Shown here: positions 21,337 to 32,028 of the stretch, piece by piece
Position numbering within the stretch: the first letter of the stretch is position 1
How the letters are laid out: every line of letters starts with the position of its first letter
Origin: Saprolegnia diclina VS20
Lineage: Eukaryota; Oomycota; Saprolegniomycetes; Saprolegniales; Saprolegniaceae
Reading direction: 5' to 3'
Length of the DNA stretch: 64,000 nucleotides
NCBI RefSeq assembly: GCF_000281045.1
Contig: NW_008246147.1
Coordinates: 12,341-76,340, forward strand
The notes under the pieces: generated by a model
The model's database searches: none
The model's input: the letters and a program-made list of their open reading frames with translations, nothing else
What the model was told of the DNA's origin: nothing
Program-made: the position numbers and the translations under genes

Positions 21337-23308
21337 ATGACGTCGCCGATCATTGACATTGGCCTCAACCTCACCCACGGGTAACAGGCGTCTGCGCCAT
21401 GGCCGTGGCATCTCATGCGCATGTAGGCAATTCCGCAAAGACCTCAAAGCAGTCCTGGACCGCGCCGTCGCGGCCAACGTCTCGACGCTCGTGGCCACGG
21501 GCACGGACCTCAAGGCGAGCCACGCCACGATTGCGCTGATTCGCCGCCTTCAGAAGGAGCGCATAGGCGCCCGCCTTGTGTGCACTGTGGGCGTGCACCC
21601 GCACAACGCATCGTCCACATCGCCGGACCTCGTCGCGTCGCTCCGGTCGCTCATGGAAGGCAACCGCGATGTTGCCGTCGCTGTCGGCGAGTGTGGCCTC
21701 GACTTCAACCGCGACTTTTCGCCGCGCGACGTGCAGATCGACGTGTTCCGATCGCAGGTCGAGCTCGCGTGCGAGCTGGGGCTTCCGCTGTTCTGCCACG
21801 AGCGGGACGCCCACGACGACTTTGTACGTGTCTTGCTGCCGTTTCTCGAGACGGGGCGGCTCCGACCCGACCGCGTCGTCGTTCACTGCTTTACGGGCTC
21901 GGAGGCCGCGCTCAAGAAGTACGTCGGCTTTGGCTTTTACATTGGCCTCACGGGCTTCATTGCGATGCCTGGTCGGGGCGCACACCTGCGCCCGCTCCTG
22001 CGCTCTATCCCAAGCAAGCAGCTCATGGTCGAGACCGATGCGCCGTTCATGCATCCGTCGCAGAAGCGCGTGCGCTGTGAGCCCAGCGACATTCACGCTG
22101 TCCTAAACACGATTGCGGACGCAGTTGGCACGACGCCGGAGGTTGTGGCGGCGACAACGACCGCCAACGCTGTGCGGTTCTTCCAGCTGGCGCCAGCACC
22201 ACCTGCACTTGCAGCCGTAGCAGCCCCCGTATCGATTGACGGTTCGCTGTACGAAGGCGGTGGCCAGATCCTACGGCTGGCAGCCCCGCTCGCAGTGTTG
22301 TGCAATGTGCCGTTGACAGTGCACTCGATACGGCACAACCGCCCCAAGCCCGGGCTCGCGCGGCAGCATCTCGGCGGCCTCGAGCTTCTGCAAACCATCT
22401 CGCAGGCGTCGTTTGAGGGCCTCGCGCTGCTCTCAACGTCCGTGTCGCTGCGCCCGAGCGCCTCGCCGCCCACAGGCACGTCGTTTGCAAAGGATCTACA
22501 AGGCGCGGGCAGCGTCTCGCTCGTGCTCCAAGGCGTCTTGCCATTGCTGCTGTTATCGCGCGCGACGCCGACAACGTTGAAGCTCCGAGGCGGCACGCAC
22601 GTCCCGTTCAGCCCCCCGATGGACTTTTGGACGTCGGGTCTGGCGCAGCCCCTCGCCAAAATGGGCATTTCCTACGAGATTGCACTTGAAGCGTGCGGCT
22701 TCATGCCACTCGGACGCGGCCACGTCACTGTGTCGGTCGCGCCTGTCTCGGTGATCCAGCCGTTGCAGCTCACGACCAAGTCCCGCGAGATCGCCCGGGT
22801 GCAGAGCCACGTGGTGGTGTACGCAGCCGGGGCGTCGGCGGCGACCGTGGATGCCTGTCATCACCACTTGAAGATTGCGCTGACAACTGCGCTGGGGCCG
22901 CACCCCGTGATCGAGAGCCATGGGACGGTGCAGGCATTCAAGGCCAAGGGCGGACCCAAGATCGCGCTGCATGTGACGGTCGAGACGACGCATGGCAATG
23001 TCTTTACGGGCAGCTGCATTGCAGCGACATCGGTGGCGAGTGCCGTCGACAGCGTCATCGCTGAGCTGCGCCGCGGGTGGGACTCGGACGCGTGCGTCGA
23101 CGAGCACATTGCCGACAACCTGCTCGTGTACATGGCGCTCGCGACCGGCGCGTCGGCGCTGCGGGTGCCGAGGACGACGTCGAGCCAGCACATAGAGGCG
23201 GCGCTGCACGTCATCCAGGCCATGACCGGGGTACCATTCACGATATTACCTGACGGCAACTCGCGCATTCTGGCGTGCCCCGGGCGCCAACCACAGAAAA
23301 CACACTGA
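21337..23308 (+). CDS. TatD-family nuclease fused to RNA 3'-phosphate cyclase
   Basis: Two exons, 21337-21380 and 21427-23308 (46-bp intron), give 641 aa. Residues 1-275 are a complete TatD metal-dependent nuclease: DIGLNLTHGQF, TVGVHPHNA, VGECGLDFNRDF, FCHERDAHDDF, VVHCFTGS and VETDAPFM. A short Ala/Pro-rich linker leads to residues 286-641, a complete RNA 3'-terminal phosphate cyclase: SLYEGGGQILRLAAPLAVL, RPKPGLARQHLGGLELL, LRGGTHVPFSPP and a C-terminal VDEHIADNLLVYMALATG segment. TatD enzymes trim DNA or RNA 3' ends; RtcA uses ATP to make 2',3'-cyclic phosphate ends. In other organisms I know these as separate proteins. The exon 1 splice restores the TatD start, supporting the ATG at 21337. 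Confidence 0.9.
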
Positions 23309-23325
23309 GACATTGTTCACTAGCA

Positions 23326-23361
23326 AACTCAAAACTCAATAATCAAAACTCAAAACTCAAC
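23326..23361 (+). repeat. AAACTCAA short tandem repeats at converging gene ends
   Basis: Four copies of AAACTCAA, mostly as AAAACTCAA, fill the 48-bp gap between the TatD-RtcA stop and the convergent membrane-protein gene, and the last copy supplies that gene's TGA stop on the minus strand. Confidence 0.7.
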
Positions 23362-24487
23362 GACTCGCGGTGGGCAAGGGCAGCACATTGCGCATGCGCC
23401 GTTGCTTCTCGAGGCTGAAGAGACCTTGCGAGATGATGGAGAACGCGATGGCGAGGACGTACGAGGGGGTTACGAGCCATGTCACTTGGCAACGGAGACG
23501 CTCGATCAAGTCAAAGGCGAAGCACGGGAGCATTGACGGCCGGTAAAAGCTGGCGAGAAGCGCGTGGTCGGTCAAAAATGAAATGGAAATGACGTTGGTG
23601 GACGTCTGCGACGGCGTCGTCCCCGCTGGCGCCGTCGTTTGAGGCACCTGAATCGTTGGTGTGTGGCCGAGGTCGAAGTCGCCGGTGGCGTCGACGACGC
23701 ACGACGCGCCGATGACGTCTGCGTGGCGCGCCGGACACTTCTCGTGGACCCAGTTGGCCAGCTGCTGCGAGACCGCCGACTTGTGCAAAATGGCGGCACA
23801 CCCGCGGCAGATGCTGCGCAGTTGCGTGGGCAGCGCCGAGGGGGTTTGCACGCGAGTGCAGAACGCAGCGAGCGTCGTCGTCGCATGGATCGAGATGTTC
23901 CAGAACGTGGAGCCCACTTCGCCGAGGTAGACGCGGGGCACGGAGAGGGTCTGCACGAGCGGGAAGACGTCGCAGAAGGCGCGGCCGGCGGTGGCACAGT
24001 ACGCGTCCTCAAAGGCGGTGGCGAGGCGCACGACGCCGCCCTCAAACGTATCGGGGCGGTAGATCGTCCTGTTGTTGATAAACGCTGCTGTAAAGAGCGT
24101 CGTCTCGTCCGACATTGACTGCGCGACGTTGGCAGCGTACGCGGCCGCGTGCTTGTGCACGTACGCGGCCAAGATGGGCGCGTTGTCCACGCGCTCGAGG
24201 TCCGATATCGTTGGCTGGACAAGTATGCCCATCGCCATCAAAGTCACAGCTTGCAACATCGCGACAAAGACGAGCAGCCGGAACGAGCCTTCGCGGGGCG
24301 ACCGAAACACAAATCCAAAGCCGCATAGGCAGACGGCGAGGAGGACGATGGCGAGCGGCAAGAGGGCGTACGGATCGAGGAGGGCCATGGCCCACGACTG
24401 CGACAGCACAATGGCAGCGATCGCAAAGGCGCTGGCCAAGACATTGGCGGCGAGGTACGCGACGAGGTAGACGTCGCCGTGCAGCAT
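23357..24487 (-). CDS. Four-pass, tetraspanin-like membrane protein
   Basis: A single exon of 376 aa. Three hydrophobic segments lie near residues 7-29, 41-61 and 70-91, then a loop of about 240 residues, then a fourth segment near 340-362 and a short basic tail. This is the tetraspanin layout of a small first loop and a large second loop. The large loop has at least nine cysteines (including YCATAGRAFC and ICRGCA) and N-glycosylation sequons such as NRT and NIS. The family's CCG motif is not obvious, and the loop is longer than in typical tetraspanins, so the match rests on topology. It is convergent with the TatD-RtcA gene. Confidence 0.55.
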   Translation of the reverse strand: MLHGDVYLVAYLAANVLASAFAIAAIVLSQSWAMALLDPYALLPLAIVLLAVCLCGFGFVFRSPREGSFRLLVFVAMLQAVTLMAMGILVQPTISDLERVDNAPILAAYVHKHAAAYAANVAQSMSDETTLFTAAFINNRTIYRPDTFEGGVVRLATAFEDAYCATAGRAFCDVFPLVQTLSVPRVYLGEVGSTFWNISIHATTTLAAFCTRVQTPSALPTQLRSICRGCAAILHKSAVSQQLANWVHEKCPARHADVIGASCVVDATGDFDLGHTPTIQVPQTTAPAGTTPSQTSTNVISISFLTDHALLASFYRPSMLPCFAFDLIERLRCQVTWLVTPSYVLAIAFSIISQGLFSLEKQRRMRNVLPLPTASR

Positions 24488-24658
24488 CCTGGCGGCTCAG
24501 TTCGGCGAGGCTGTCTGGCAGCGTGTGACATCTCTCTGTCAATAGCACACTATTTACACGACTAACACTATTTATAAAGTACATCAAACACTAAAATCTT
24601 CTCAACTGGAATACTGTAGATAGCGAATCGTGTCGCGGTATGGATTGATACATTGATT

Positions 24659-26353
24659 TCAACGACGAATGACACCAAACACGAGCAGCAAACATGCAGC
24701 AAGCAGAGCGGGAAGCGCAATACCCAAGAGATAGAGATGACTGCTCGTGCCAGGCACACACCCGCGGCCGCCGGCCAGGACGTGGCAGCCCGTGGACGCA
24801 AACATCGATGCCATCGTCCCCGTGATCGAGGTCGCGAGGATGACCACAAAGAGGAAGCCAATGCCGAGCGCCACGCGCGGGTAGTCGCCGCCGTCGCGCT
24901 TGAGAGCGAGGACCTCTGCCTTCTGCCGCGGCAGCAGCAGCACCGTCATGCACCCGACGACCGACGTCGCGTACATCAGGCCAAACGACCAGGCGACGGC
25001 GGTGCGCGTGTCCTTCGAGTCGGCTTTGATGCGTAGCTTGTCGTAGGCCAAGGAGGCGTCCATGACGTTGGTGAGCATGCCCCCAAACACGCTCGGGAGG
25101 TTGCCGACGGTCGTCAGAAGCCCATACATGACGCCTTCGTTGCCGTCTTCGGCCAGCTCCACAATGACAAACGCGCCAACGGCAAAGCTGATGGCTTTCG
25201 GGAGCTCCTCCGTGAGCGGCACGCCGAGGTAGAACCACTGGTTGCGAAACACGTCAAAGACGGTGAGAAACTGAACGAGCGCGTCGATCGCGTTGGCCGA
25301 GAGCGTCGTGACCACGAGCACGTAGCGCCAGTTCCAGTGGGTGCCATACCGGCCCATCACGAAAAGCACTGCGGCGAAAAGCACGTGCCCGACGACCTGC
25401 AAGAGCGCTGCGTTGAGGTTCTCGACTTTGGCCCAGTACAGGGCCACGTACGGAGCGGCCGTCGACCCGACGCTGCTCGTCAAGAGCATAAAGACAAAAT
25501 TGAAGATCATGACTTGCCACACCGCGCGCTTCTGCGCGAGCGCCCAGAGCTGGCGACCGTAGTCGGACAGAGGCACGCGGGGCTTGGCCTCGTCTTGGAG
25601 GTAGCAGGAGGCAACGACAACGTTGCAGACGGTGGGAACGGCGAGGAGCACAAAGAACCCCTGGACGCCAATGTCCCAGTCAAACGACCCGGCCATGCGC
25701 GTCGAGTTGAGGCAGACGCCCGAGACGAGCGAGATGAGCGCCATAAAGAGTGCGCGCACAGCGTACACCATCGACTGGAGGCGGCCGCGGACGGCGTCCG
25801 GCTCGCGCTGTGCGTACTGGACGAGGAGTGCGTCTTGGGCAACGTCGGCGAGGATGAAGAAGAAGCACGCGACCGCGCAGAGGAGCGTAAGGACTGCGCC
25901 GTTGGTCGTTGCGTCTGCTGCTGGCGCAGGCGATCCTGGAGACTTGGCCGCCACAAGCACGAGCACGATCGCGGTCAAGAGCCAGCCAAGAACAATGTAC
26001 GGCTTGCGGTGGTAGCCGCACAGCGGAAAGCAGTCCGAGAGGAGACCAAAGAAGACCTTGAGCGACCAGCCGAGGCTCATGAGCGCACTTCCCGAGTTGA
26101 GGACGTTGCCTTCAAGCTGGAAGTAGCCCGTGAGGATCGGGTACTTGATGCTGGCAAGACCGCCCTGCACGATGCCGACAGCGGCGTACTGCGCGAGCAG
26201 CGCCAACACGGGTGCGCTGCAGTACACGGGCGGGGGTCCGCCGCGTAGAGCGCCGCCGTCTAATGCCTCGGGCGTTCCTGGTGCGTACACTCCCTCGAGC
26301 TTGCTCGTCTCGAGCGAGCACGAGAGGCAGTCGAGCTCACGTCCGTAGTGCAT
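24659..26353 (-). CDS. BT1/folate-biopterin-type major facilitator transporter, copy 1
   Basis: A single exon of 564 aa. The ATG at 26353 was chosen because upstream in-frame sequence belongs to the neighbouring FHA gene read in another frame. About twelve membrane segments follow a short acidic N-terminus. The BT1 family signature is clear: KYPILTGYFQLEGNVLNSGS, GWSLKVFFGLLSDCFPLCGY with HRKPY, DVAQDALLVQYAQREPDAVRG, and AVGAFVIVELAEDGNEGVMY. Family members carry folates, pterins or other small solutes across membranes by facilitated transport; the substrate here is unknown. A paralogue lies at 36694-38418. The start is only 97 bp downstream of the FHA/CNBD gene's stop. Confidence 0.85.
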   Translation of the reverse strand: MHYGRELDCLSCSLETSKLEGVYAPGTPEALDGGALRGGPPPVYCSAPVLALLAQYAAVGIVQGGLASIKYPILTGYFQLEGNVLNSGSALMSLGWSLKVFFGLLSDCFPLCGYHRKPYIVLGWLLTAIVLVLVAAKSPGSPAPAADATTNGAVLTLLCAVACFFFILADVAQDALLVQYAQREPDAVRGRLQSMVYAVRALFMALISLVSGVCLNSTRMAGSFDWDIGVQGFFVLLAVPTVCNVVVASCYLQDEAKPRVPLSDYGRQLWALAQKRAVWQVMIFNFVFMLLTSSVGSTAAPYVALYWAKVENLNAALLQVVGHVLFAAVLFVMGRYGTHWNWRYVLVVTTLSANAIDALVQFLTVFDVFRNQWFYLGVPLTEELPKAISFAVGAFVIVELAEDGNEGVMYGLLTTVGNLPSVFGGMLTNVMDASLAYDKLRIKADSKDTRTAVAWSFGLMYATSVVGCMTVLLLPRQKAEVLALKRDGGDYPRVALGIGFLFVVILATSITGTMASMFASTGCHVLAGGRGCVPGTSSHLYLLGIALPALLAACLLLVFGVIRR

Positions 26354-26450
26354 GCTTATATTTTTCAACTGCCAGACGTCGACCATGAATTCGGCTCGTT
26401 GGACCATTGAATACAAAAGAAGACATTGGCACTGATGGGTGGTCATTTGA

Positions 26451-29400
26451 CTACTGCACACTACATAGTGATGACGACGCGGCGTGGGCGGGGGGGTGCG
26501 TCGGGGGCGAGCCCAACAATGTAAACTCAGTTTCGCCCGCGACAAGGACGTCGCCGACGCGCACGGACGTGGCTTCGTTGTCTTTGAGTCGAATGAACGT
26601 GCCCAGCGAGGTCCCGAGGTCCTGCACAAAATAGGCGCCTGGTCACCAGTCAGCGCCACGTTCTCATTCATGCAGGGAGGATATACCGTTGCGGTGGTAG
26701 ATCCAGGCGTGCGTCGGTGCGACATCGCGCTCGGTGAGGACGATCGAGGCCACGTCGGCATCGTTGCCAATCACGGCGCAGTTGTAGACGACGTGAACGT
26801 CGCCGCGGTTGGGCCCCGAGAGCACGTAGAGCACGAGCGCATACTCGATGTTGTCGGTTTCTTGAAGGTACTGCAGGCGCGCGTGGAGGAGGTGGGCGTT
26901 GCGCTTCTTTTGCCGCCACGCGTCGGCTTCGACCTTTTTGATGACGTTGCCCGAGCCCTCGTCAATGAGCGCGTCGGCCATGTGCTCGGCGAAGGTCGCC
27001 ATCCAAAACGCTTTGGTGTCGCCAAGCTTGGGCGTGAGGAACGAGTGGGCTGCAGCCAAATCATTGTCTCGGTTTCAAAGCATCACGTACCCGAAGCTTC
27101 CTTCTTGGCCGTCTCGTGCGAGAGGTCGGCGCGGGAGAGACCGCGGTCCCGCGCGCCCACTTGAAGTCGCGGGTCGTTGCGCGTGGGCGGGACCAAGCTG
27201 AGCTCAATCGACCGCTTGTACTCTTCGAGGCTGAGTGTATAGCAGCTGACCGCGTCTTGCGCGTGTACCTACGACGCTCGTTAAGAGAAGAAGAGAGTGA
27301 GAGCGATACCGAGAGCGGGGGCGACGATAGGGACGTGAGCTCGCCAAACCACGTGCAAGCCGTGCGCACCGTTGTCTCGTCGGCCTCGTACTTGCAAAGC
27401 ACTGAGCCACGCACGAGGCAGTAGAGACCGAGCCCTTGCGCGCTCAAGTCGGTGCCGGCTGGGAAACTTGAGAGTTTGAGCCTGAAGCCAACACGATGGA
27501 GTAGCGTCGGGCACACCTACGCCGTTCAATGAGCGACGAACTTGTCGGAAATCAGCAGACGCGTTCGAGGCCGTGGAGATCTTTGAGCGACTGCAAGACC
27601 TCTCGCTCGACGATGCCCCGCGTTAGCGGCACTTGATAGAGCTCGCGGTAGTTGCCACACATGTAGTAGAGATCGCTACCCAGTCTCCTGTTGCGAGCTA
27701 GAGACTGTGAAGGCGTCCTACCGTGCAGACAAGACGACGCACGCGACGTTGGTCTGGGCGATTGCATGGGTGTCGTAGGCTGCAATGAGGCGCGCGGGGG
27801 GTCGGAGCAGCGCGACTTCGCCGCACCAGTCGCCCGGCCCGAGCTGCTCCAAGTACTTGCCTACGCTGCCATATGAGGTGCAGGGATCCCTCACGTTTTA
27901 CCGTCGCGCTGGCCGTTGCGGTGCAGAATGATGTGGCCTTCCAAAATGACGTAGGTGTTCAAGGCGTCGTGGCCCTGCTTGTAGATACTCTCGCCGGCCC
28001 GGAACTCGACTTCCTTGGCGTGGTAAGCGAGGTACGTGATCTCGGTGAGCCCGTTCGGGATCGAATGTAGCAGAAGCCACGGTAGCTTTTGCAAGACGGC
28101 CACGCGTTCGTTCCAGTACCTGTTCTGCATGCCCTGCGAGAGCGTTCGATCGCTCTTCTCCTTGATTGCGACGACTTCGAGCTCCGAGTTGCCGATGCGC
28201 AGCACTGTGTCGCGTGCGAGCTGGAGGCCGCGGGCGACGACCGGTGGCGAAATGGCTTGCTTGTCTATTTGATCTCATATATCCGAGCCAAGAAGTGAGA
28301 GGCAAGAGACCGGCAAAGAAGTGCACGTGACGTGGCGCCCTCCGGTGCAAGAGAAAGTACACGCCTTGGTTGAGCGCACCGAAGAGCGGGCGGACACTCA
28401 CGCGTTGTTGGGTGTGGTGCACCGAGAACTGCAGCAGCTTGAGCGCGTAGCAGCCAAGGGCAATGTCGCATTCTAGTATCAATGTGTCGAGTGAATAGTT
28501 CAAAAAATGATGAACCCACCGGTGGCCCGACCAATGTTGAGGGTCTTGTCGCGGGGTAGCGCCACATGCAACGGCGCGTGGGCTTTGCGCTTGCGACGCA
28601 CCGAGTTGCGCAGGTGCGAGATCGCGAGGCCGGCCGTCGGCACGGGCGGCGACGGCGCCTCGTCCACCGTGAGCGTCGTCTCACCGAGGACGAGCTGATC
28701 GCCGATCACAATCTGCACGGGGTTGCGCAGGAAGACGCGCGTGCCGTAGGCTACGTCCGAGAGCACGTAGTCGCCATTTGCAAACTCAATTTTTGCGTGG
28801 ATCGGGCAGAGCTCGGGGGCGTAGAGGTCGCAACCCGGGAGACTGCCGATGAGCACGGACGCATGGTTGCTGAAGGTGACGACTTGGACCGGTTCGATCG
28901 AGCGCAGCGAGTGGGCGGCGACGCGGAAGGCCTCGGGCTTGCGTTGTAGCTGGAGCACGAGCAGCTTTGGTGTTTCGATTCGGGTTGACTTCTGGAGCTT
29001 GGGTGGCGGCGACAGCGAGATGTGCTGCGGGGGCTTGGTGTCGAGCGTCACGTGGCCAAACTGCACCTTGGAGCTTCGCGCTGGCGGCGCTGACGCGGGC
29101 GACGTCGACGAGTTGACTTCAATCTCGAGGACGGTGATGATAAAGAGCTCGCTGAGCTCAAAGACGTCGCCGTTCTGGAGCGGGTAGCCTTCGCGGTGGG
29201 TACCGCGCGAGGCAATCTGGAGGTACGTCGAGTGCTGTGCGACGGGCTCGACAAAGTACTTGTCCTTGTGGCAGGTTACCTGTCGAATTTTTAGTTAGTC
29301 GAAATGAATTGGCGCCATCGACGTACTTTGGCGTGGTGGCCAGCGACTTGGGCGTCGTGCAGCGTGAGGATCATGTCGTCGCCCGCAAACGACCCGAGGT

Positions 29401-29605
29401 ACCCCGTGCGCAGGGGCCAGCGGTCGGTCCCGCGCGTGAGATCAAGCGCGGGAAAAGCCGCGAGCGCACTCACGCGGCGCTGGCCCATGAGCTTGTGCAC
29501 GACGGTGTTGGCCATGAGGCGGTAGTCGATCGGCGTCGCCATCGGCGCCACGGCCCCCTTGCGCCACCACCGCCTGTGGGGTACCACGGACGTAAACTCG
29601 GCCAT
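26451..29605 (-). CDS. Protein with four FHA domains and two cyclic-nucleotide-binding domains
   Basis: Ten exons: 29605-29327, 29279-28520, 28472-28311, 28264-27902, 27860-27722, 27675-27561, 27516-27310, 27268-27091, 27049-26687 and 26638-26451 (introns 41-48 bp), 917 aa. FHA-like regions lie near residues 60-150, 225-290, 335-440 and 800-900; visible motifs include VLIGSLPGCDL, LNIGRATECDIALG and GTSLGTFIRL. Between the third and fourth are two CNB domains, about 450-565 and 590-710. CNB1 keeps the phosphate-binding cassette (GDWCGEVALLRPPARL, with Glu and Arg); CNB2 has WFGELTSLSS but lacks the Arg, so it may not bind ligand. FHA domains bind phosphothreonine. A role linking cyclic nucleotides to phosphoprotein assembly is inferred. 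No kinase or other catalytic domain is present. Confidence 0.75.
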
Positions 29606-29648
29606 CGCCAGCAAGAGACACAGTCTAGTCGTATCGTTTCGACTAAAT

Positions 29649-31198
29649 TTAGTTTACGAGCAAGTGCAAGGTCTTCTCCTGCGGATACTCGACGTGCGTC
29701 TCGAGCTCGACGATGAAGACGCCTTGAATCTGCTGCAGCCCTGCGATAAGCGGCAGCAACTCGACGTCCAGCTGCGTGCTGCCGTTGGGTGAGACAACAC
29801 CCACGTTCTACGAGCGTGGGTTGAAGGCAGCACACGGAGAATGGCTACCTGGTGCGAAAGCGCGCTGCAGACGATGCCCGTCATGAGCTCGCGGCGCAGC
29901 TGCAGCTGGAGGTTCATCGGCCGCGTCCCGTTGTTGTGCACGAGGAAGGTCGCAGCGAACGGTTGGCCCACGCGAAGCGGCTGCTTGGGTGCCACGATCG
30001 AGACGCTGGCCTCCTTGAGACTGCCGACCTGCTCTTTCTAGTTAGTCCGTGCTCTCGAACCAAGGGCGTGAACCTTGCGCATGACGGGCTGCGTCTGGAG
30101 ACGCCCGGCCTCGCCCATGCTGCTCTTCCACGCAACCTCCAGGCGGCCTACGACCATATGAAGGATCCAACATGGTGATACGTTCGCACCGAGGTTGAGC
30201 GTGCCAAGCGACAGATCGAGCTGCGGCGACGTGACCTTGAAGACGCGCTGCAGTGTCTCTTCCGGTCCGACGTACGCCTGGCGGTCGGTTCTATACCAAA
30301 GTCGGGTGACAACTGGGCAACGAATTGCGGCGTGTACTCGGGGTCGCGGACAGTCGCGAGCTCGACGGCGCGGAAGGGCGGTGACGCGAGGAAGTGGACG
30401 GTCTCGACGTGCAACGGCGCTTGCGTGATGTTCTGTATCTTGGCCTCGACAAACGACTCTTCCTGCATCAGCCTTGATGCACGAGACCACAGATCTGCGC
30501 GTTCTACCTGGATGAGCAAGTGCTTGAACGTGATCGTGAGCGGGTTGAGCACGTTGAAGCGGTAAAACTTGCGCAGCGACTTGGCCTCGAGCGTGACTGG
30601 GTCACAGTACGAGACGCCGACGCGGAGCCTACGAGACGACGTCGTAGGTAGAGCTGTAGTAGAAGAAGAGAACGGTACGTGTGCACGCCGACTTCGTTGA
30701 GCTCATACTCGACCGCCATGTCGAGGTTTCCGCCGCTCGGCAGCACGGGCATCGGGTTGGGTGGCGGCGTCGAGCCTAGCTTCCTATTATAAGCACGTGT
30801 GTTTGCCTGCTCGTTGTACGCACCGCCGCGGGACACGCGCGTGTCGGCGAGATCGCTGCGCGTTGTCGGCGTCTGGAGCTTGGCCTAGGCTGGCGTGAGA
30901 TCGCGATTAGCCGCCTCATGGCCACCGCACCGTCAAGCCCACTTGCTGCAGGTCGCACGCAAACTGGTTGATGACGCTAATGTAGCTGCTAAAGGTCTCG
31001 CCGAGGTAGATGTTCCTACGCCGGTCCCTATGAGCATGCATGCAAGCGCGATGCGAGGTACCCAAAGCTGTCGGGCAGCAGGAGCATGTTGGAGAGCTCA
31101 AAGTCGCGGCCGTTGGACTGCTCGACGTGGAGCCGCGGCTTGTAGAGCCGCATGACCTTGAGCGTCGGCTGCGTCGACGTGGGCGGAGCGGCCGACAT
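29649..31198 (-). CDS. TRAPPC13: TRAPP complex subunit 13
   Basis: Nine exons: 31198-31062, 31015-30931, 30884-30824, 30775-30679, 30628-30322, 30277-30190, 30147-30074, 30037-29849 and 29807-29649, giving 398 aa, close to the human length. Diagnostic stretches are LLLPDSFGNIYLGETFSSYI, KSLRKFYRFNVLNPLTITFK, RLEVAWKSSMGEAGRLQTQ and a late LPLIAGLQQI. TRAPPC13 belongs to the TRAPPIII-type tethering complex acting in early secretory and autophagic membrane traffic. Two introns use GTT donors (starting at 30321 and 30073); one of these is only 36 bp, the shortest in the window. The exon 5/6 junction is the least certain. The stop is 43 bp from the start of the FHA/CNBD gene on the same strand. 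Confidence 0.85.
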
Positions 31199-31518
31199 GC
31201 TGGCGACGGAAAACGTGTGTGGGATTTCACGCGTGGGATTTGTGTTTTCGACGGTGAAAATCGTTTTTCACATCCACCCCTTCTCAACCCATGGCGTCAG
31301 GAGAGCTATCACGAGGTTGGAGCTAGGATGACGGACGATGCAATCTTGTTGTTGGGTGTAGATACCGTGGGGCTATGATGTAGCATAACAAACCGTAGTG
31401 CAAGCTGTAGAACGCCCGCCTCATTTTAAACAATATGCCCCGATGTTTCAACTCCACCTGCGCCAAGCTCGTTGAAATGTGATAAAAACAGAAATTCGAT
31501 AAGTTAGTAGAGTGCAGC
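31199..31518. other. Promoter-sized spacer
   Basis: This 320-bp stretch lies between the TRAPPC13 start and the end of the bZIP-like gene, both on minus. No motif or open frame stands out. Confidence 0.4.
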
Positions 31519-32028
31519 TCAGCTCTCGTCGTCGCCCGAGTGTGAACTCGCCACTTGCTCCGTGCCCTGGCTGTCGTAGCCGTCGAAGAAATGCTGGAGC
31601 TCGGAAAACCCGATTTCGCGGCAGACGTGGCCGGTGTCCGTGAGGGTCGCGACCTCGAGCCACATGGCCTCGAGCTCGGTCATTTCGTCCGTGTCGGTCG
31701 GAAGATGCGCTTTCGCCCACTCGTAGAGTGTGCGCGCGATTTGCTTTTGCTCTTCCATCTGACCGCGTAGCCGCGAGTTGGTCGTGGCGCTCGACGCGCT
31801 GTTGGCCGCCATGGCCTCGGCCACCTCCTTCCACGGCAGCGCGCTGCTACCTCGGAGCGCGTGGAGCTTCTGCGTGAGCCCGACAATCGTCGTGTTGAGC
31901 GCGTCGATTTCCGTCAAGTACGTTTGCCGCGCGCAGCGCTTGGCCTCGCGGTCGTAGACTTGCCGGCGCTCGCGGACCTCGGGCGGGATCGACGGGTCGC
32001 TGTAGCTCTTGCGCTTGCTTGAGGCCAT
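31519..32028 (-). CDS. bZIP-like protein of unknown function
   Basis: A single exon of 169 aa from the ATG at 32028; the longer upstream frame starts at a non-ATG codon. Residues 18-35 form a basic segment (VRERRQVYDREAKRCARQ) leading into a predicted helix ALNTTIVGLTQKLHAL with hydrophobic residues at heptad-like spacing, as in basic leucine zippers. A second part contains LPWKEVAEAMA and a helical region around RTLYEWAKAHL, and the tail is acidic and Ser-rich. Such short bZIP-like proteins would be nuclear transcription factors, but the zipper is brief and the asparagine of classical bZIP basic regions is not obvious. I do not recognise a specific orthologue. Confidence 0.5.
   Translation of the reverse strand: MASSKRKSYSDPSIPPEVRERRQVYDREAKRCARQTYLTEIDALNTTIVGLTQKLHALRGSSALPWKEVAEAMAANSASSATTNSRLRGQMEEQKQIARTLYEWAKAHLPTDTDEMTELEAMWLEVATLTDTGHVCREIGFSELQHFFDGYDSQGTEQVASSHSGDDES

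Noticed and set aside
26354-26770. N-terminal extension of the BT1 transporter frame up to 26770
   Set aside because: The extension runs through exons of the FHA/CNBD gene in another frame and has no transporter-like sequence; the ATG at 26353 matches the paralogue's start.
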